In this document: positions 25,547 through 33,762 of the stretch, piece after piece
Layout of the letters: each line of letters starts with the position of its first letter
How positions within the stretch are numbered: the first letter of the stretch is position 1
Assembly: GCF_000455825.1 (NCBI RefSeq)
Contig: NZ_ATAO01000250.1
Coordinates: 121,967 to 185,966, forward strand
Direction: 5' to 3'
DNA: 64,000 nucleotides
Source of the DNA: Microbacterium maritypicum MF109
GTDB taxonomy: Bacteria > Actinomycetota > Actinomycetes > Actinomycetales > Microbacteriaceae
The notes under the pieces: model-generated
The model's database searches: none
Told to the model about the DNA's origin: nothing
Seen by the model: the letters and a program-made list of their open reading frames with translations, nothing else
Made by a program: the position numbers and the translations under genes

Positions 25547-27177
25547 CCACCTACACCCTGCCGACGCCGGCGACCCGTCCGGCCACCGCGCCGAAGACGG
25601 CATACATCATCACGTCCGGAGACCTGCGCGAGTCGGCGAACGTCGCCGGCTGGCCGACGCAGGTCGAGCTGGAGAGCGGCGTGACCGGTGTGCTGAACGC
25701 GCTCGGCTGGGAAGTCATCCGCCCGTTCGGCGTCGACCCCGAGACCGGCCATGGCTTCATCTCGAGCCAGCGGATGGGACTCGAGGTGTTCAAGAGCATT
25801 CCCGTCGATGCTCCCCTCGTCGTCGCCATCGCCAACTGGCAGTACTCCCACCACGTGCTCGCCGGTCTGCGGTCGCATGAGGGGCCGATCCTCACCGTCG
25901 CGAACTTCGCGGGGGACTGGCCAGGACTCGTCGGGCTGCTCGGGCTGAACGCGGGTCTGACCAAGATGGACAAGCCCTATGCGACGACGTGGTCGGTCGA
26001 CTTCACCGATCAGTGGTTCACCGACGGCATCAGGGAATGGACCGAGACCGGTGCCATCGCCCACGACGCCTCGCACGTGCGCGCACTGCCCGCACTGCCG
26101 GAGAGCCCCGAGAAGCAGCTGGGTGAGGCGCTCGCGGCCGAGCTGCGCGCAGAGAAGGCGATCATCGGCGTCTTCGACGAAGGATGCATGGGCATGTACA
26201 ACGCGATCTTCGACGACGAGCTGCTCAACGGGACCGGCATCTACAAGGAGCGGCTGTCGCAGTCGGCGCTGTACGCCGAGATGCTGAACGTCACCGAGGA
26301 CGAGGCGGATGCCGCCTACGACTGGCTGATCGATGCGGGCATGACGTTCCGCTACGGCGACGACGCCGTCACCGAGCTCACGCGCGAACAGGTGCAGTGG
26401 CAGCTGAAGATGTACATCGCCGCGCTCCGCATCGCCGACGACTTCGGACTCGATGCGGTCGGCATCCAGTACCAGCAGGGGCTCAAGGACCTGGTGCCGG
26501 CGTCGGACCTGGCCGAGGGCATCCTGAACTCGACCGAGCGGCCGCCCGTCACCTCGCGCGACGGCTCACGCGTGCTGCACGAGGGGCGCGCGTTCCCGCA
26601 CTTCAACGAAGCCGACGAGGGGGTCGCGGTCGACGCGCTCGTGACCGACCGGGTGTGGCGCGCGATGGGTCTCGTGCCCGACAACACCCTGCACGACGTG
26701 CGCTGGGGTGAGGACTACGACGGGCAGTTCGTCTGGGTCTACGAGATCTCCGGCTCGGTGCCCGCCTCGCACCTGGGCGGGTGGCAGAACGCCGAGGGCT
26801 GGCGCCAGGGCCACGTGTTCTTCCCGGCCGGCGGTGCGACCATCAACGGCGTCTCGAAGCCGGGTGAGATCGTGCTGTCGCGGGTGTTCATCGCCGAGGG
26901 GATCCTGCAGGCCGACATCTTCCGCGCCTCGGTCGTCGAGCTTCCTGCCGAGGAGACGCAGCGGCGCAAGGACGCCACCAACCCGGAATGGCCGATCGCG
27001 CACGTGGTGCTGCACGGCATCTCGCGTGACCAGTTCATGGCCCGCCACAAGGCCAACCATGCCCAGCTGGTCTACGCCCCGGATGCCGAGACGGCCGACA
27101 AGGCCTTGATCGCGAAGGCCGCGATGTTCGCCGGTATGGGCATCAAGGTCAACCTGGTGGGAGACGTGGCGGTCTGA
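25543..27177 (+). CDS. L-fucose isomerase-like protein
   Basis: A 544-residue protein of the L-fucose/L-arabinose isomerase superfamily. Segments that support this are VVAIANWQYSHHVLAGL, TVANFAGDWPGLVGLLGL, GVFDEGCMGMYNA, IQYQQGLKDLVP and the C-terminal ARHKANHAQLVYA, whose His is the expected metal ligand. The ATG overlaps the kinase stop by 4 bases. An aldose-ketose isomerase next to a ketose kinase forms the upper half of a fucose- or arabinose-type pathway. A FucA-type aldolase lies 5 kb upstream in another operon. Substrate is inferred. Confidence 0.83.
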   Translation: MTTYTLPTPATRPATAPKTAYIITSGDLRESANVAGWPTQVELESGVTGVLNALGWEVIRPFGVDPETGHGFISSQRMGLEVFKSIPVDAPLVVAIANWQYSHHVLAGLRSHEGPILTVANFAGDWPGLVGLLGLNAGLTKMDKPYATTWSVDFTDQWFTDGIREWTETGAIAHDASHVRALPALPESPEKQLGEALAAELRAEKAIIGVFDEGCMGMYNAIFDDELLNGTGIYKERLSQSALYAEMLNVTEDEADAAYDWLIDAGMTFRYGDDAVTELTREQVQWQLKMYIAALRIADDFGLDAVGIQYQQGLKDLVPASDLAEGILNSTERPPVTSRDGSRVLHEGRAFPHFNEADEGVAVDALVTDRVWRAMGLVPDNTLHDVRWGEDYDGQFVWVYEISGSVPASHLGGWQNAEGWRQGHVFFPAGGATINGVSKPGEIVLSRVFIAEGILQADIFRASVVELPAEETQRRKDATNPEWPIAHVVLHGISRDQFMARHKANHAQLVYAPDAETADKALIAKAAMFAGMGIKVNLVGDVAV

Positions 27178-27189
27178 TCGGCTCGGGAG

Positions 27190-27477
27190 CTACTGCGATC
27201 GCCAGAAACGCGTCGCGAGATTCGTCAGCTCCGTGTCGAGGTCGCCGAGCGTCGATTCGATGCGTCCGAGTCGACCGTCGATGCCGTCGATGCCGTCGAT
27301 GCGAGCCGAGAGGATGCCTTCGACGCGATCGATGCGAGCGGTGAGCGAGCCCTCGACGCGATCGACCTCGACGCGGATGATGCGGCTCAGCTGTGTCGTC
27401 ATGAGCGTCATGCCGCCGAGCATGACGGCGGCGAACACGCCGATCAGCGTCCATACCTGTGGGTCGGTCAAGCGCAT
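27190..27477 (-). CDS. Small membrane-anchored coiled-coil protein, cassette copy B
   Basis: A 95-residue paralogue of the protein at 23526. It has the same membrane segment (VWTLIGVFAAVMLGGMTLM), an amphipathic helix with repeating RIDRVEG/RIDGIDG units, and the same end NLATRFWRSQ. The start is the ATG preceded by GGAGG; a longer open frame upstream has no homology to copy A and is ignored. It is convergent with the isomerase gene, 12 bases away. Function unknown. Confidence 0.8.
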   Translation of the reverse strand: MRLTDPQVWTLIGVFAAVMLGGMTLMTTQLSRIIRVEVDRVEGSLTARIDRVEGILSARIDGIDGIDGRLGRIESTLGDLDTELTNLATRFWRSQ

Positions 27478-27524
27478 GCCTCCAGTGTGAGTCGGAGCGG
27501 CCAGGTTGTCACGGTATTTCGGTG
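27190..27524 (-). repeat. Duplicated cassette, copy B
   Basis: Counterpart of 23526-23863, in the same orientation. Together the copies bracket the kinase/isomerase pair as direct repeats about 3.7 kb apart. Confidence 0.75.
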
Positions 27525-27626
27525 TCCGTGAGTCACGTGCCCAGTCGTTGTGGGGAGGTCGCCTCCTGCGGCTCCGGTGCAGGAGGAGAGAATCATCCAC
27601 TTCATCGACTTCTTCACCTCCATCCA

Positions 27627-27640
27627 CTTAAGCGATATAG
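27627..27640 (+). promoter_or_regulatory. N-glycan-locus operator 1 at the Endo-H-like gene promoter
   Basis: CTTAAGCGATATAG, read in reverse CTATATCGCTTAAG. It overlaps the -10 TATAGT (27636-27641); a -35 TTCACC lies at 27613-27618 with a 17-base spacer. Same motif as at 35132, 35233, 37660 and 37713. Confidence 0.8.
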
Positions 27641-27703
27641 TCGGCCGCAGGTCGCACCGAAGCGGCCTGATCTCGATATCGATGATGAAGGAGACGATCA
27701 GCC

Positions 27704-28630
27704 ATGACTCAGTCGCACATCAGGATTCACCGTTTCCGAAAGGGCCTCGCGGCACTCGCGGGCTTGGCGTTCGCAGCGGTCGGCGCCGCCGCGGCCTCGC
27801 CTGCCGTCGCCGAGAGCTCGGCGATCGACCCGCAGGTGGTGGCATACGTCGAGGTGAACTCGAACGATTTAGCGAATGTCGCCGACTACACCCTGGCGGA
27901 TTCGGGCACGCCCGCCGTCGACATGGCGATCATCTTCGCCGCCAACATCAACTACGACGGCGAGAAGGCATACCTGCACTTCAACGACCGCGTCACCGCG
28001 ACGCTCGACGATGCCGAGAACCAGATCCGCCCTGTCCAGGCGCGCGGCACCAAGGTGCTGCTCTCCGTGCTCGGCAACCACCAGGGGGCGGGATTCGCGA
28101 ACTTCACCTCGTACGAAGAAGCCGATGCCTTCGCCGCCCAACTCGCCGACGCGGTGACGACCTACGGGCTCGACGGCATCGACTTCGATGACGAGTACGC
28201 GCAGTACGGAGTCGACGGCACGCCGCAGCCCAACGCGCAGTCGTTCGGATGGCTGGCGACGGCTCTCCGCGATCGCCTGGGCCCTGACAAGATCATCAGC
28301 CTGTACGCGATCGGCGAGACGTACACCGTGACCGACTTCAGCCTGTTCGACGTCGCGGGCGTGATCGACTACGCCTGGAACCCGTACTACCCCACGTACA
28401 ACGCGCCGACCATCCCGGGCTTCGGGGACAAGACCCGCCTCGGGGCTGCGGCGATCGACCTCGCGAACGTGAGCTCGTCGACGGCCACGGACTTCGCCGA
28501 GCGCACGGTGGCCGACGGGTACGGCGTGTACGTCGCGTACAACCTCACCGCGACGGACCAGTCCGCGCTGCTGTCCGGGATCACGCAGCAGCTCAAGGGA
28601 GAGGCGACGCAGTACACGGCTGCGCCGTGA
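27704..28630 (+). CDS. Secreted GH18 endo-beta-N-acetylglucosaminidase (Endo H-like)
   Basis: A 308-residue protein. A Sec signal peptide with likely cleavage after ASPAVA (residue 36) and no lipobox is followed by a GH18 barrel. The catalytic motif is DGIDFDDEYAQYG (157-169), with Asp162 and Glu164 matching the pair that acts in Streptomyces Endo H (DGVDFDDEYAEYG). Such enzymes cut the chitobiose core of high-mannose N-glycans and release the glycan. It is the only exported enzyme of the locus. A LacI-type operator overlaps its promoter. It would supply oligosaccharide to the ABC importer encoded at 31.9-35.1 kb. Confidence 0.92.
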   Translation: MTQSHIRIHRFRKGLAALAGLAFAAVGAAAASPAVAESSAIDPQVVAYVEVNSNDLANVADYTLADSGTPAVDMAIIFAANINYDGEKAYLHFNDRVTATLDDAENQIRPVQARGTKVLLSVLGNHQGAGFANFTSYEEADAFAAQLADAVTTYGLDGIDFDDEYAQYGVDGTPQPNAQSFGWLATALRDRLGPDKIISLYAIGETYTVTDFSLFDVAGVIDYAWNPYYPTYNAPTIPGFGDKTRLGAAAIDLANVSSSTATDFAERTVADGYGVYVAYNLTATDQSALLSGITQQLKGEATQYTAAP

Positions 28631-28631
28631 T

Positions 28632-28663
28632 CCGGCCACGTGCCGCGAGCCGGCCACGTGCCG
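28632..28663 (+). repeat. Direct repeat after the Endo-H-like gene
   Basis: CCGGCCACGTGCCG occurs at 28632-28645 and 28650-28663, 18 bases apart, starting one base after the stop codon, in the 43-base gap to the convergent GH92 gene. Confidence 0.75.
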
Positions 28664-28673
28664 TCTCGAGTGC

Positions 28674-31600
28674 TCAGTCCAGATCGAACACCTCGAGCTG
28701 ACGGATCGTGACCTCGGCCTCCGCACGCACGCGGAGCGCCGGGGTCACGACCCGGTCGGTGAGCGTGAACGGCGTCGTGCGATCGCGAAGCAGAGCCTCC
28801 TGATGCGTCGTCGTCACGGGAGTCCAGTTCTCGTCCGCTCCCAGGATCTCCCAGCACAGTGCAGACGAGTTCGAGGCGGCCGTCGTCGTCACACTGAGGT
28901 CGCTGACGCCGCGCGGCTCGGGGAACCGCCACCCGACCCATTCCCCGGCGCGGAGGGTGACGCCGGGATCCCCCGCCGGATCCCCGTCGTCGAAGACGCG
29001 CTCGGGGTGCGCGAGCGCCACGGAGGAGATGACCTCGCCCCCGGTCGAAGTCAGGTCCGCGCGCCAGGGTTCGGGGGTGTCGCGCGGAGTCGGCTCGCCG
29101 GTCTCGAGCGCGCACACGGGGTCGTCGCCGAAGACCAGGTCGAGCACGACGTCGCCGGCGAGAGCGTCGATCGGCAGCGTGGCCGACGCCATGGGAGCCC
29201 CGTCGAGTCGCGCCTCCTGCAGCACGTGGGCCGAGGGGGAGGAGCGTCGGGACCGGATGCGCAGGGTCGAGCCGTCGCCGCGATCCACGCGGATGTCGTC
29301 GAAGAGCGGTGATCCGATCCGCAGATGTCCGGAGGCGAGCTCGAGCGGGTACAGCCCGAGCGCCGCCCACAGCCACCACGCGCTCATCTCGCCGTTGTCC
29401 TCGTCGCCGGGGAAACCCTGGCCGATGTGCCCGCCGGCGAACAGCCGTCCGGCGAGCTCGTTCACGAGGGGCGCCGACCGCCACGGGCGATCGCTGAACG
29501 CGTACATGAAGGGGATGTGGTGAGCGGGCTGGTTCGAGATCGCGCACATCCCGGAACGCAGCGCCCTCGCCTCGCGTTGCTCGTGGATGACGGTGCCGTA
29601 CGCGCCGCCGAACCGTTCGTCCGCGGTCTCCGGCTCCGCGAAGAGGGCGTCGAGGTGGCGGCCGAAGCCCGCTGGACCCCCGTAGAGCTCGGCGATGCCT
29701 GCTCCGTCGTGCACAGCCCCGACCGACATGCCCCAGGCATTCGTCTCGACGTTGTCTCCGCCCCAGGATCGCGGATCGAATCCGGGGGTGCGCGCACCGC
29801 TGTCGTCCCTTCCCCGGAAGAACCCCGTGCCCTCGTCGAACAGTGTGCGATACGACCGGGATCGATTCGCGAAGTACCGGGCGAAGGATCGATAGCGTGC
29901 TGATTCCGATCCGGAATCGACGTCGGAAGCCCGCTGCGCGGCGAAGCGGCCGAGTGCGGCATCGCTCACCGCGTTCTCGATGCTCCAGCTCATGCCCTCC
30001 GGTACGTCCGAGGAGATGTACCCCGTGAATCGTCCCCTCGCGATGCCCTTGCGCCCGCGGCGTGCGTCCGGCCCCGGCTCGCACGCGTTCCGCCACCCGC
30101 TCTCGAATGCGCCGACCCAGTCGAACTCCACGCCCCAGCGGGCCGCGTCGGCGAAGATCTGGTCGCTTGAGGTGCCGACCATGCTGTCGACGTACCCCGG
30201 CGCGCTCCATCTCGCCATCCACCCTCCGCGGCGATACTGCTCGAGCTGGCCGTCGAGCAGCGTCCCGGCGAGCCCCGGATCGAGCAGGGCGAGCGCCGGC
30301 CATTCCGTGCGATAGGTGTCCCAGTACCCGTTGTTCACGACGAGCTTCCCGTCGACGGCCGGTGCCTCCTCGCCGGAGGGGTGTCGTGCGGCGAACACAT
30401 CGGCGAACCGCCAGGCGGGCGTCTCCGGGGTGCCCACGTTCTCGGCCGCGCTGTTGGGGTACAGGTGCATGCGGTGCAACGCCCCGGCGATCCGGGAGCG
30501 ATGCTCTTCGTCGGCGAGCGTGCGATAGGGAAGGTCGGCGTCGGGCAGCGGCGGGATCGTCACGCGCGACAGCAGCCGATTCCACGAGGCGGCGCCGGCG
30601 TCGCGCAGTTCCTCGTAGGCGACCGAGGGCGGTGCCTCGGTCTGCAGAGCATGCCGGGCCTGCGCCACGGAGAGGAAGGAGAGGCCGATCCGCACTTCGA
30701 GCGACCCACGTCCACCGACGGAGCCGGCGACCGCACCGCGTCCGTCGTCATCGAGCGGGCCCTGCGCGAGCGCCGGACCGTCCCCATTAGCGTCATCGCC
30801 GGGATGCCGCACCGCTCCCGCGAAGTAGCACCGGGGCGCATTCCCCCACTCCTCGGATCCCTCCGGGATCCACCCCTCGAATCCTCCGGCGTCCGTCCAG
30901 GCGAGGTGGCCGTCGTCGGTGAGCTGGTCGATGACGAAGCCGACCGGGGCATCGGGGTCTGCGCTGTGCACGCGGAAGACGGCCCCGTGCGCGGTCGCGG
31001 TCATCTCGACGCGCAGGCCGTCGCCGAGCTCCGCCGCGTACTCGTGCGGTCGCGCGCGCTCGGAACCGTGAGTGATCCAGCGGCGGCGGCCGGCGCGGTG
31101 CGAGGTGGGCGTGCCGAGGAACGGCATCAGCTGCAGCACGGAACGATCGCCGATCCAGGGGCTCGGCTGATGGGAGAACTGCAGGGCTTCGAGACGACGC
31201 CCCTGCGGGTCGTCGTGCACGAAGGGGCGGTAGGGCCAGCGGGAGTCCTCCGCATCGGTCGACGGCGTGACGAACGTGAATCCGTGGGGGAGGGCGACCG
31301 CCGGGATGGTGTTGCCGCGCGAGAACCGCGGGCCGGAGTGCGAGCCGCGTCGGGTGTCGACGCGTTCGACGGGGGCGACGTCGGCCGGCGTCGGCGTCTT
31401 CTGCTCGACCTCGACCTGCACGTAGCCCGTGCATCGGGCGGGGAGGTCCGCGGCGTGGGGAAGCGAAACGGTGCCGAGCACGAGCTCGACCACACCGCGG
31501 CGGCCCGCCGAAGGGGCGAGCGAGACGGTGTCGGCGTTCCACTGCTCGGGCAGGCTCCATCGGGCGTCGAACTGTGCGTGCGCCGTGACAGGGAAGTCGT

Positions 31601-31895
31601 AGCGGTCGCGCACGGCGGCGACATCGCTCAGTCGCGTGCCGTCGGCGAGGCGCACGTCGACCGTCACGGCGAGGGCCGCGTGCGGGGCCAGGGTTGCATC
31701 GGGACCGTCGGCGTAGAACGCCCAGTGCAGCACGGTGTCCGGGGTGATCTCGAGATCGTCGAACCCCGGGACGTCGATCCGCTGCTCGCCGGCGGAGGGG
31801 TCGAACACGAAGGCGTGCACCGGGCTCGACAGCACACCCGATCGGGGACGGGACGACGGGGGATCTGCCGGCCCGTCCGCCGGCGTGAGATGCAC
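28674..31895 (-). CDS. GH92 alpha-mannosidase-family protein, catalytic Glu replaced by Gln
   Basis: About 1073 residues. An N-terminal beta-rich region of about 190 residues, then GH92 core segments GNTIPAVALPHGF, WDTYRTEWPALALLDP, SDVPEGMSWSIENAVSDA and GFPGDEDNGEMSAWWLWAALG (two catalytic-base Asp), and a C-terminal F5/8C-like domain. The usual catalytic acid lies in a GNEPxHH motif; here it reads SNQPAHH (Gln789). That change is known from the Cellulosimicrobium enzyme that removes mannose from mannose-1-phosphate-6-mannose. No signal peptide is visible, so the enzyme is probably cytoplasmic. Start: GTG at 31895 has AAGGGG at good spacing; GTG at 31904, overlapping the permease stop, is the alternative. 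Last gene of the importer operon. Confidence 0.88.
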   Translation of the reverse strand: MHLTPADGPADPPSSRPRSGVLSSPVHAFVFDPSAGEQRIDVPGFDDLEITPDTVLHWAFYADGPDATLAPHAALAVTVDVRLADGTRLSDVAAVRDRYDFPVTAHAQFDARWSLPEQWNADTVSLAPSAGRRGVVELVLGTVSLPHAADLPARCTGYVQVEVEQKTPTPADVAPVERVDTRRGSHSGPRFSRGNTIPAVALPHGFTFVTPSTDAEDSRWPYRPFVHDDPQGRRLEALQFSHQPSPWIGDRSVLQLMPFLGTPTSHRAGRRRWITHGSERARPHEYAAELGDGLRVEMTATAHGAVFRVHSADPDAPVGFVIDQLTDDGHLAWTDAGGFEGWIPEGSEEWGNAPRCYFAGAVRHPGDDANGDGPALAQGPLDDDGRGAVAGSVGGRGSLEVRIGLSFLSVAQARHALQTEAPPSVAYEELRDAGAASWNRLLSRVTIPPLPDADLPYRTLADEEHRSRIAGALHRMHLYPNSAAENVGTPETPAWRFADVFAARHPSGEEAPAVDGKLVVNNGYWDTYRTEWPALALLDPGLAGTLLDGQLEQYRRGGWMARWSAPGYVDSMVGTSSDQIFADAARWGVEFDWVGAFESGWRNACEPGPDARRGRKGIARGRFTGYISSDVPEGMSWSIENAVSDAALGRFAAQRASDVDSGSESARYRSFARYFANRSRSYRTLFDEGTGFFRGRDDSGARTPGFDPRSWGGDNVETNAWGMSVGAVHDGAGIAELYGGPAGFGRHLDALFAEPETADERFGGAYGTVIHEQREARALRSGMCAISNQPAHHIPFMYAFSDRPWRSAPLVNELAGRLFAGGHIGQGFPGDEDNGEMSAWWLWAALGLYPLELASGHLRIGSPLFDDIRVDRGDGSTLRIRSRRSSPSAHVLQEARLDGAPMASATLPIDALAGDVVLDLVFGDDPVCALETGEPTPRDTPEPWRADLTSTGGEVISSVALAHPERVFDDGDPAGDPGVTLRAGEWVGWRFPEPRGVSDLSVTTTAASNSSALCWEILGADENWTPVTTTHQEALLRDRTTPFTLTDRVVTPALRVRAEAEVTIRQLEVFDLD

Positions 31896-31900
31896 GGCGC

Positions 31901-32836
31901 TCACCCCTTGATCGCGCCCTCCTGCACGCCCTTGAAGAAGAACCGCTGCGTGAACGAGAACATGATGACGATCGGCACGAGAGCGATCATGGTGCCGGCC
32001 GCGATCAGGCGCGGGTCGACCGAGAAGCTGCTGTTCAGGTAGGCCATCCCGACCGTCAGCGTGTACTTCGACGGGTCGGACAGCACGATCAGCGGCCAGA
32101 GGTAGTCGTCCCAGGCGCCGATGAAGGCGAAGATCGCGACCACCGAGACCATGCCGCGGATGTTCGGCCACACGATGTGCCGGATGCGCTGCCAGGTCGT
32201 CGCACCGTCGACGGTCGCCGCATCCAGCACGTCCTTCGGGATCATGCGGCAGGCGGTGGCGATCAACAGCACGTTCATCGCGCTGATCGCGCCGGGGAGG
32301 AAGACGCCCCAGAGGGTGTCGGCCAGGCCCAGGGCGCGGATCGTGAGGAAGTTGCTCGTCACCGTGACCTCGCCGGGGAAGAGCAGCGTCGAGAGCAGGA
32401 TCCCCATGACGATCCACTTGCCACGGAACCGCATGCAGCCCAGCGCGTAGCCCGCGAAGGTGGCCAGGACCACGTTGCTGAGGACCGTGCCGACCGAGAC
32501 GAGCAGCGAGTGCCAGGCGTACAGGTACACCGGGACGATGTCGGCGACCCTGGTGTAGTTCTGCAGGGTCGGCTCGCGCGGGATGAGCTCGGGCGGGAAG
32601 GAGTAGATGTTCTCCTGGGCGCCCTTGAACGAGGTCGACAACTGCCAGAGGAACGGTCCGATGACGATCACGAGGACGAAGAGGAGGAGCGCGTATCGGC
32701 CGATCAGCCCGCCGAGGGTCGGCTTGCTGAAGTCGCCGGAGCCGCGGCGGCGGAACATGCGCTCGCGGGTCGGTGCAGCCGGCTCCTCGGAGGCGCGGAC
32801 GTCTTCCGCTGAACGGGGTGGCGTGAGCGTGCTCAT
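31901..32836 (-). CDS. Sugar ABC transporter permease (MalG type), glycan importer
   Basis: A 311-residue protein with a polar N terminus of about 45 residues and six membrane segments. The EAA loop reads LDAATVDGATTWQRIRHIVWP and the C terminus FFFKGVQEGAIKG is typical. The ATG overlaps the stop of the preceding permease (ATGA), and GH92 follows directly. With its partner it should import oligosaccharides released by the secreted endoglycosidase. Confidence 0.93.
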   Translation of the reverse strand: MSTLTPPRSAEDVRASEEPAAPTRERMFRRRGSGDFSKPTLGGLIGRYALLLFVLVIVIGPFLWQLSTSFKGAQENIYSFPPELIPREPTLQNYTRVADIVPVYLYAWHSLLVSVGTVLSNVVLATFAGYALGCMRFRGKWIVMGILLSTLLFPGEVTVTSNFLTIRALGLADTLWGVFLPGAISAMNVLLIATACRMIPKDVLDAATVDGATTWQRIRHIVWPNIRGMVSVVAIFAFIGAWDDYLWPLIVLSDPSKYTLTVGMAYLNSSFSVDPRLIAAGTMIALVPIVIMFSFTQRFFFKGVQEGAIKG

Positions 32837-33759
32837 GCGGAGACCTTCGCCTTCTTCTCGCGATTCATGACGGCGATCGCGACGAGCGGGATGAGGGTGA
32901 GCAGGAACAGCGCCACGCTGATGGCGGAGGCGTACCCGATGTTCCCGTTGAGGCCGGATCCCACCTGACGGATGAGCATCACGAGCGACATGTCGTATCC
33001 CCCGGGACCGCCCGTGCTCTTGGACAGCACGTCGAGCTCGGCGAAGACCCTCATCGCCGACACGGCGATGAGCACCGAGATGAGCAGCATCGCGCCGCGC
33101 ACGGAGGGGATGGTGACGGACAGGAACCGGCGGAACGAGCCGGCGCCGTCGAGCATCGCGGCCTCGTGCAGCTCCTTGCCGACGTTCCCGAGCGCCGCGA
33201 GGTACACGACCATGTAGTAGCCCAGGCCCTTCCAGACCGTGAGCAGGATCGCGCAGCCGAGCAGCAGCCACCGGTCGACGAGGAACGCCATCGGCTTGTC
33301 GATCAGCCCGAGGAACTCGAGCGTCTGGTTGATGATGCCACGGCTGTCGAACAGCCAGGTCCAGATGAGGGCGACCACGACCACCGAGGCGATCACGGGG
33401 AAGTAGAACGTGGTGCGGAAGAACGAGATGCCGGGGAGCTTCTTCTGCACGAGCAGCGCCAGCAGCAGCGGGAGGATCGTGAGCAGCGGCACGCACACGA
33501 CCACGTAGATGAGGCACGTCGTCAGGGCGTTCCAGAACATCTCGTCGCCGAACATGCGCTCGTAGTTCGCCCCGCCCACGAACTCGGGGTTCCGCAGCGG
33601 CCGGGCATCGGTGAAGCTGAGGAAGACCGTGTTCAGGAAGGGCCAGAGCGCGAACACCAGCACCCAGGCGACGGCGGGCCCGAGGAGCAGCCAGGGTGTG
33701 AACCACCGATGGGTTCTCATCGTCTTCCTGCCGGCCCGGATGCCGGTGTTCGCACGCAT
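32833..33759 (-). CDS. Sugar ABC transporter permease (MalF type), glycan importer
   Basis: A 308-residue protein with six membrane segments and the EAA loop LHEAAMLDGAGSFRRFLSVTIP. It starts 3 bases after the binding-protein stop; an internal ATG 13 codons in (MRTHRW) is an alternative start. No ABC ATPase is encoded in the locus, so a shared ATPase elsewhere is expected. Confidence 0.93.
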   Translation of the reverse strand: MRANTGIRAGRKTMRTHRWFTPWLLLGPAVAWVLVFALWPFLNTVFLSFTDARPLRNPEFVGGANYERMFGDEMFWNALTTCLIYVVVCVPLLTILPLLLALLVQKKLPGISFFRTTFYFPVIASVVVVALIWTWLFDSRGIINQTLEFLGLIDKPMAFLVDRWLLLGCAILLTVWKGLGYYMVVYLAALGNVGKELHEAAMLDGAGSFRRFLSVTIPSVRGAMLLISVLIAVSAMRVFAELDVLSKSTGGPGGYDMSLVMLIRQVGSGLNGNIGYASAISVALFLLTLIPLVAIAVMNREKKAKVSA

Positions 33760-33762
33760 GGC

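Noticed and set aside
23526..27524. Composite transposon formed by the two cassettes
   Set aside because: The repeats encode no transposase and I saw no terminal inverted repeats or target-site duplication; only a duplicated cassette can be claimed.
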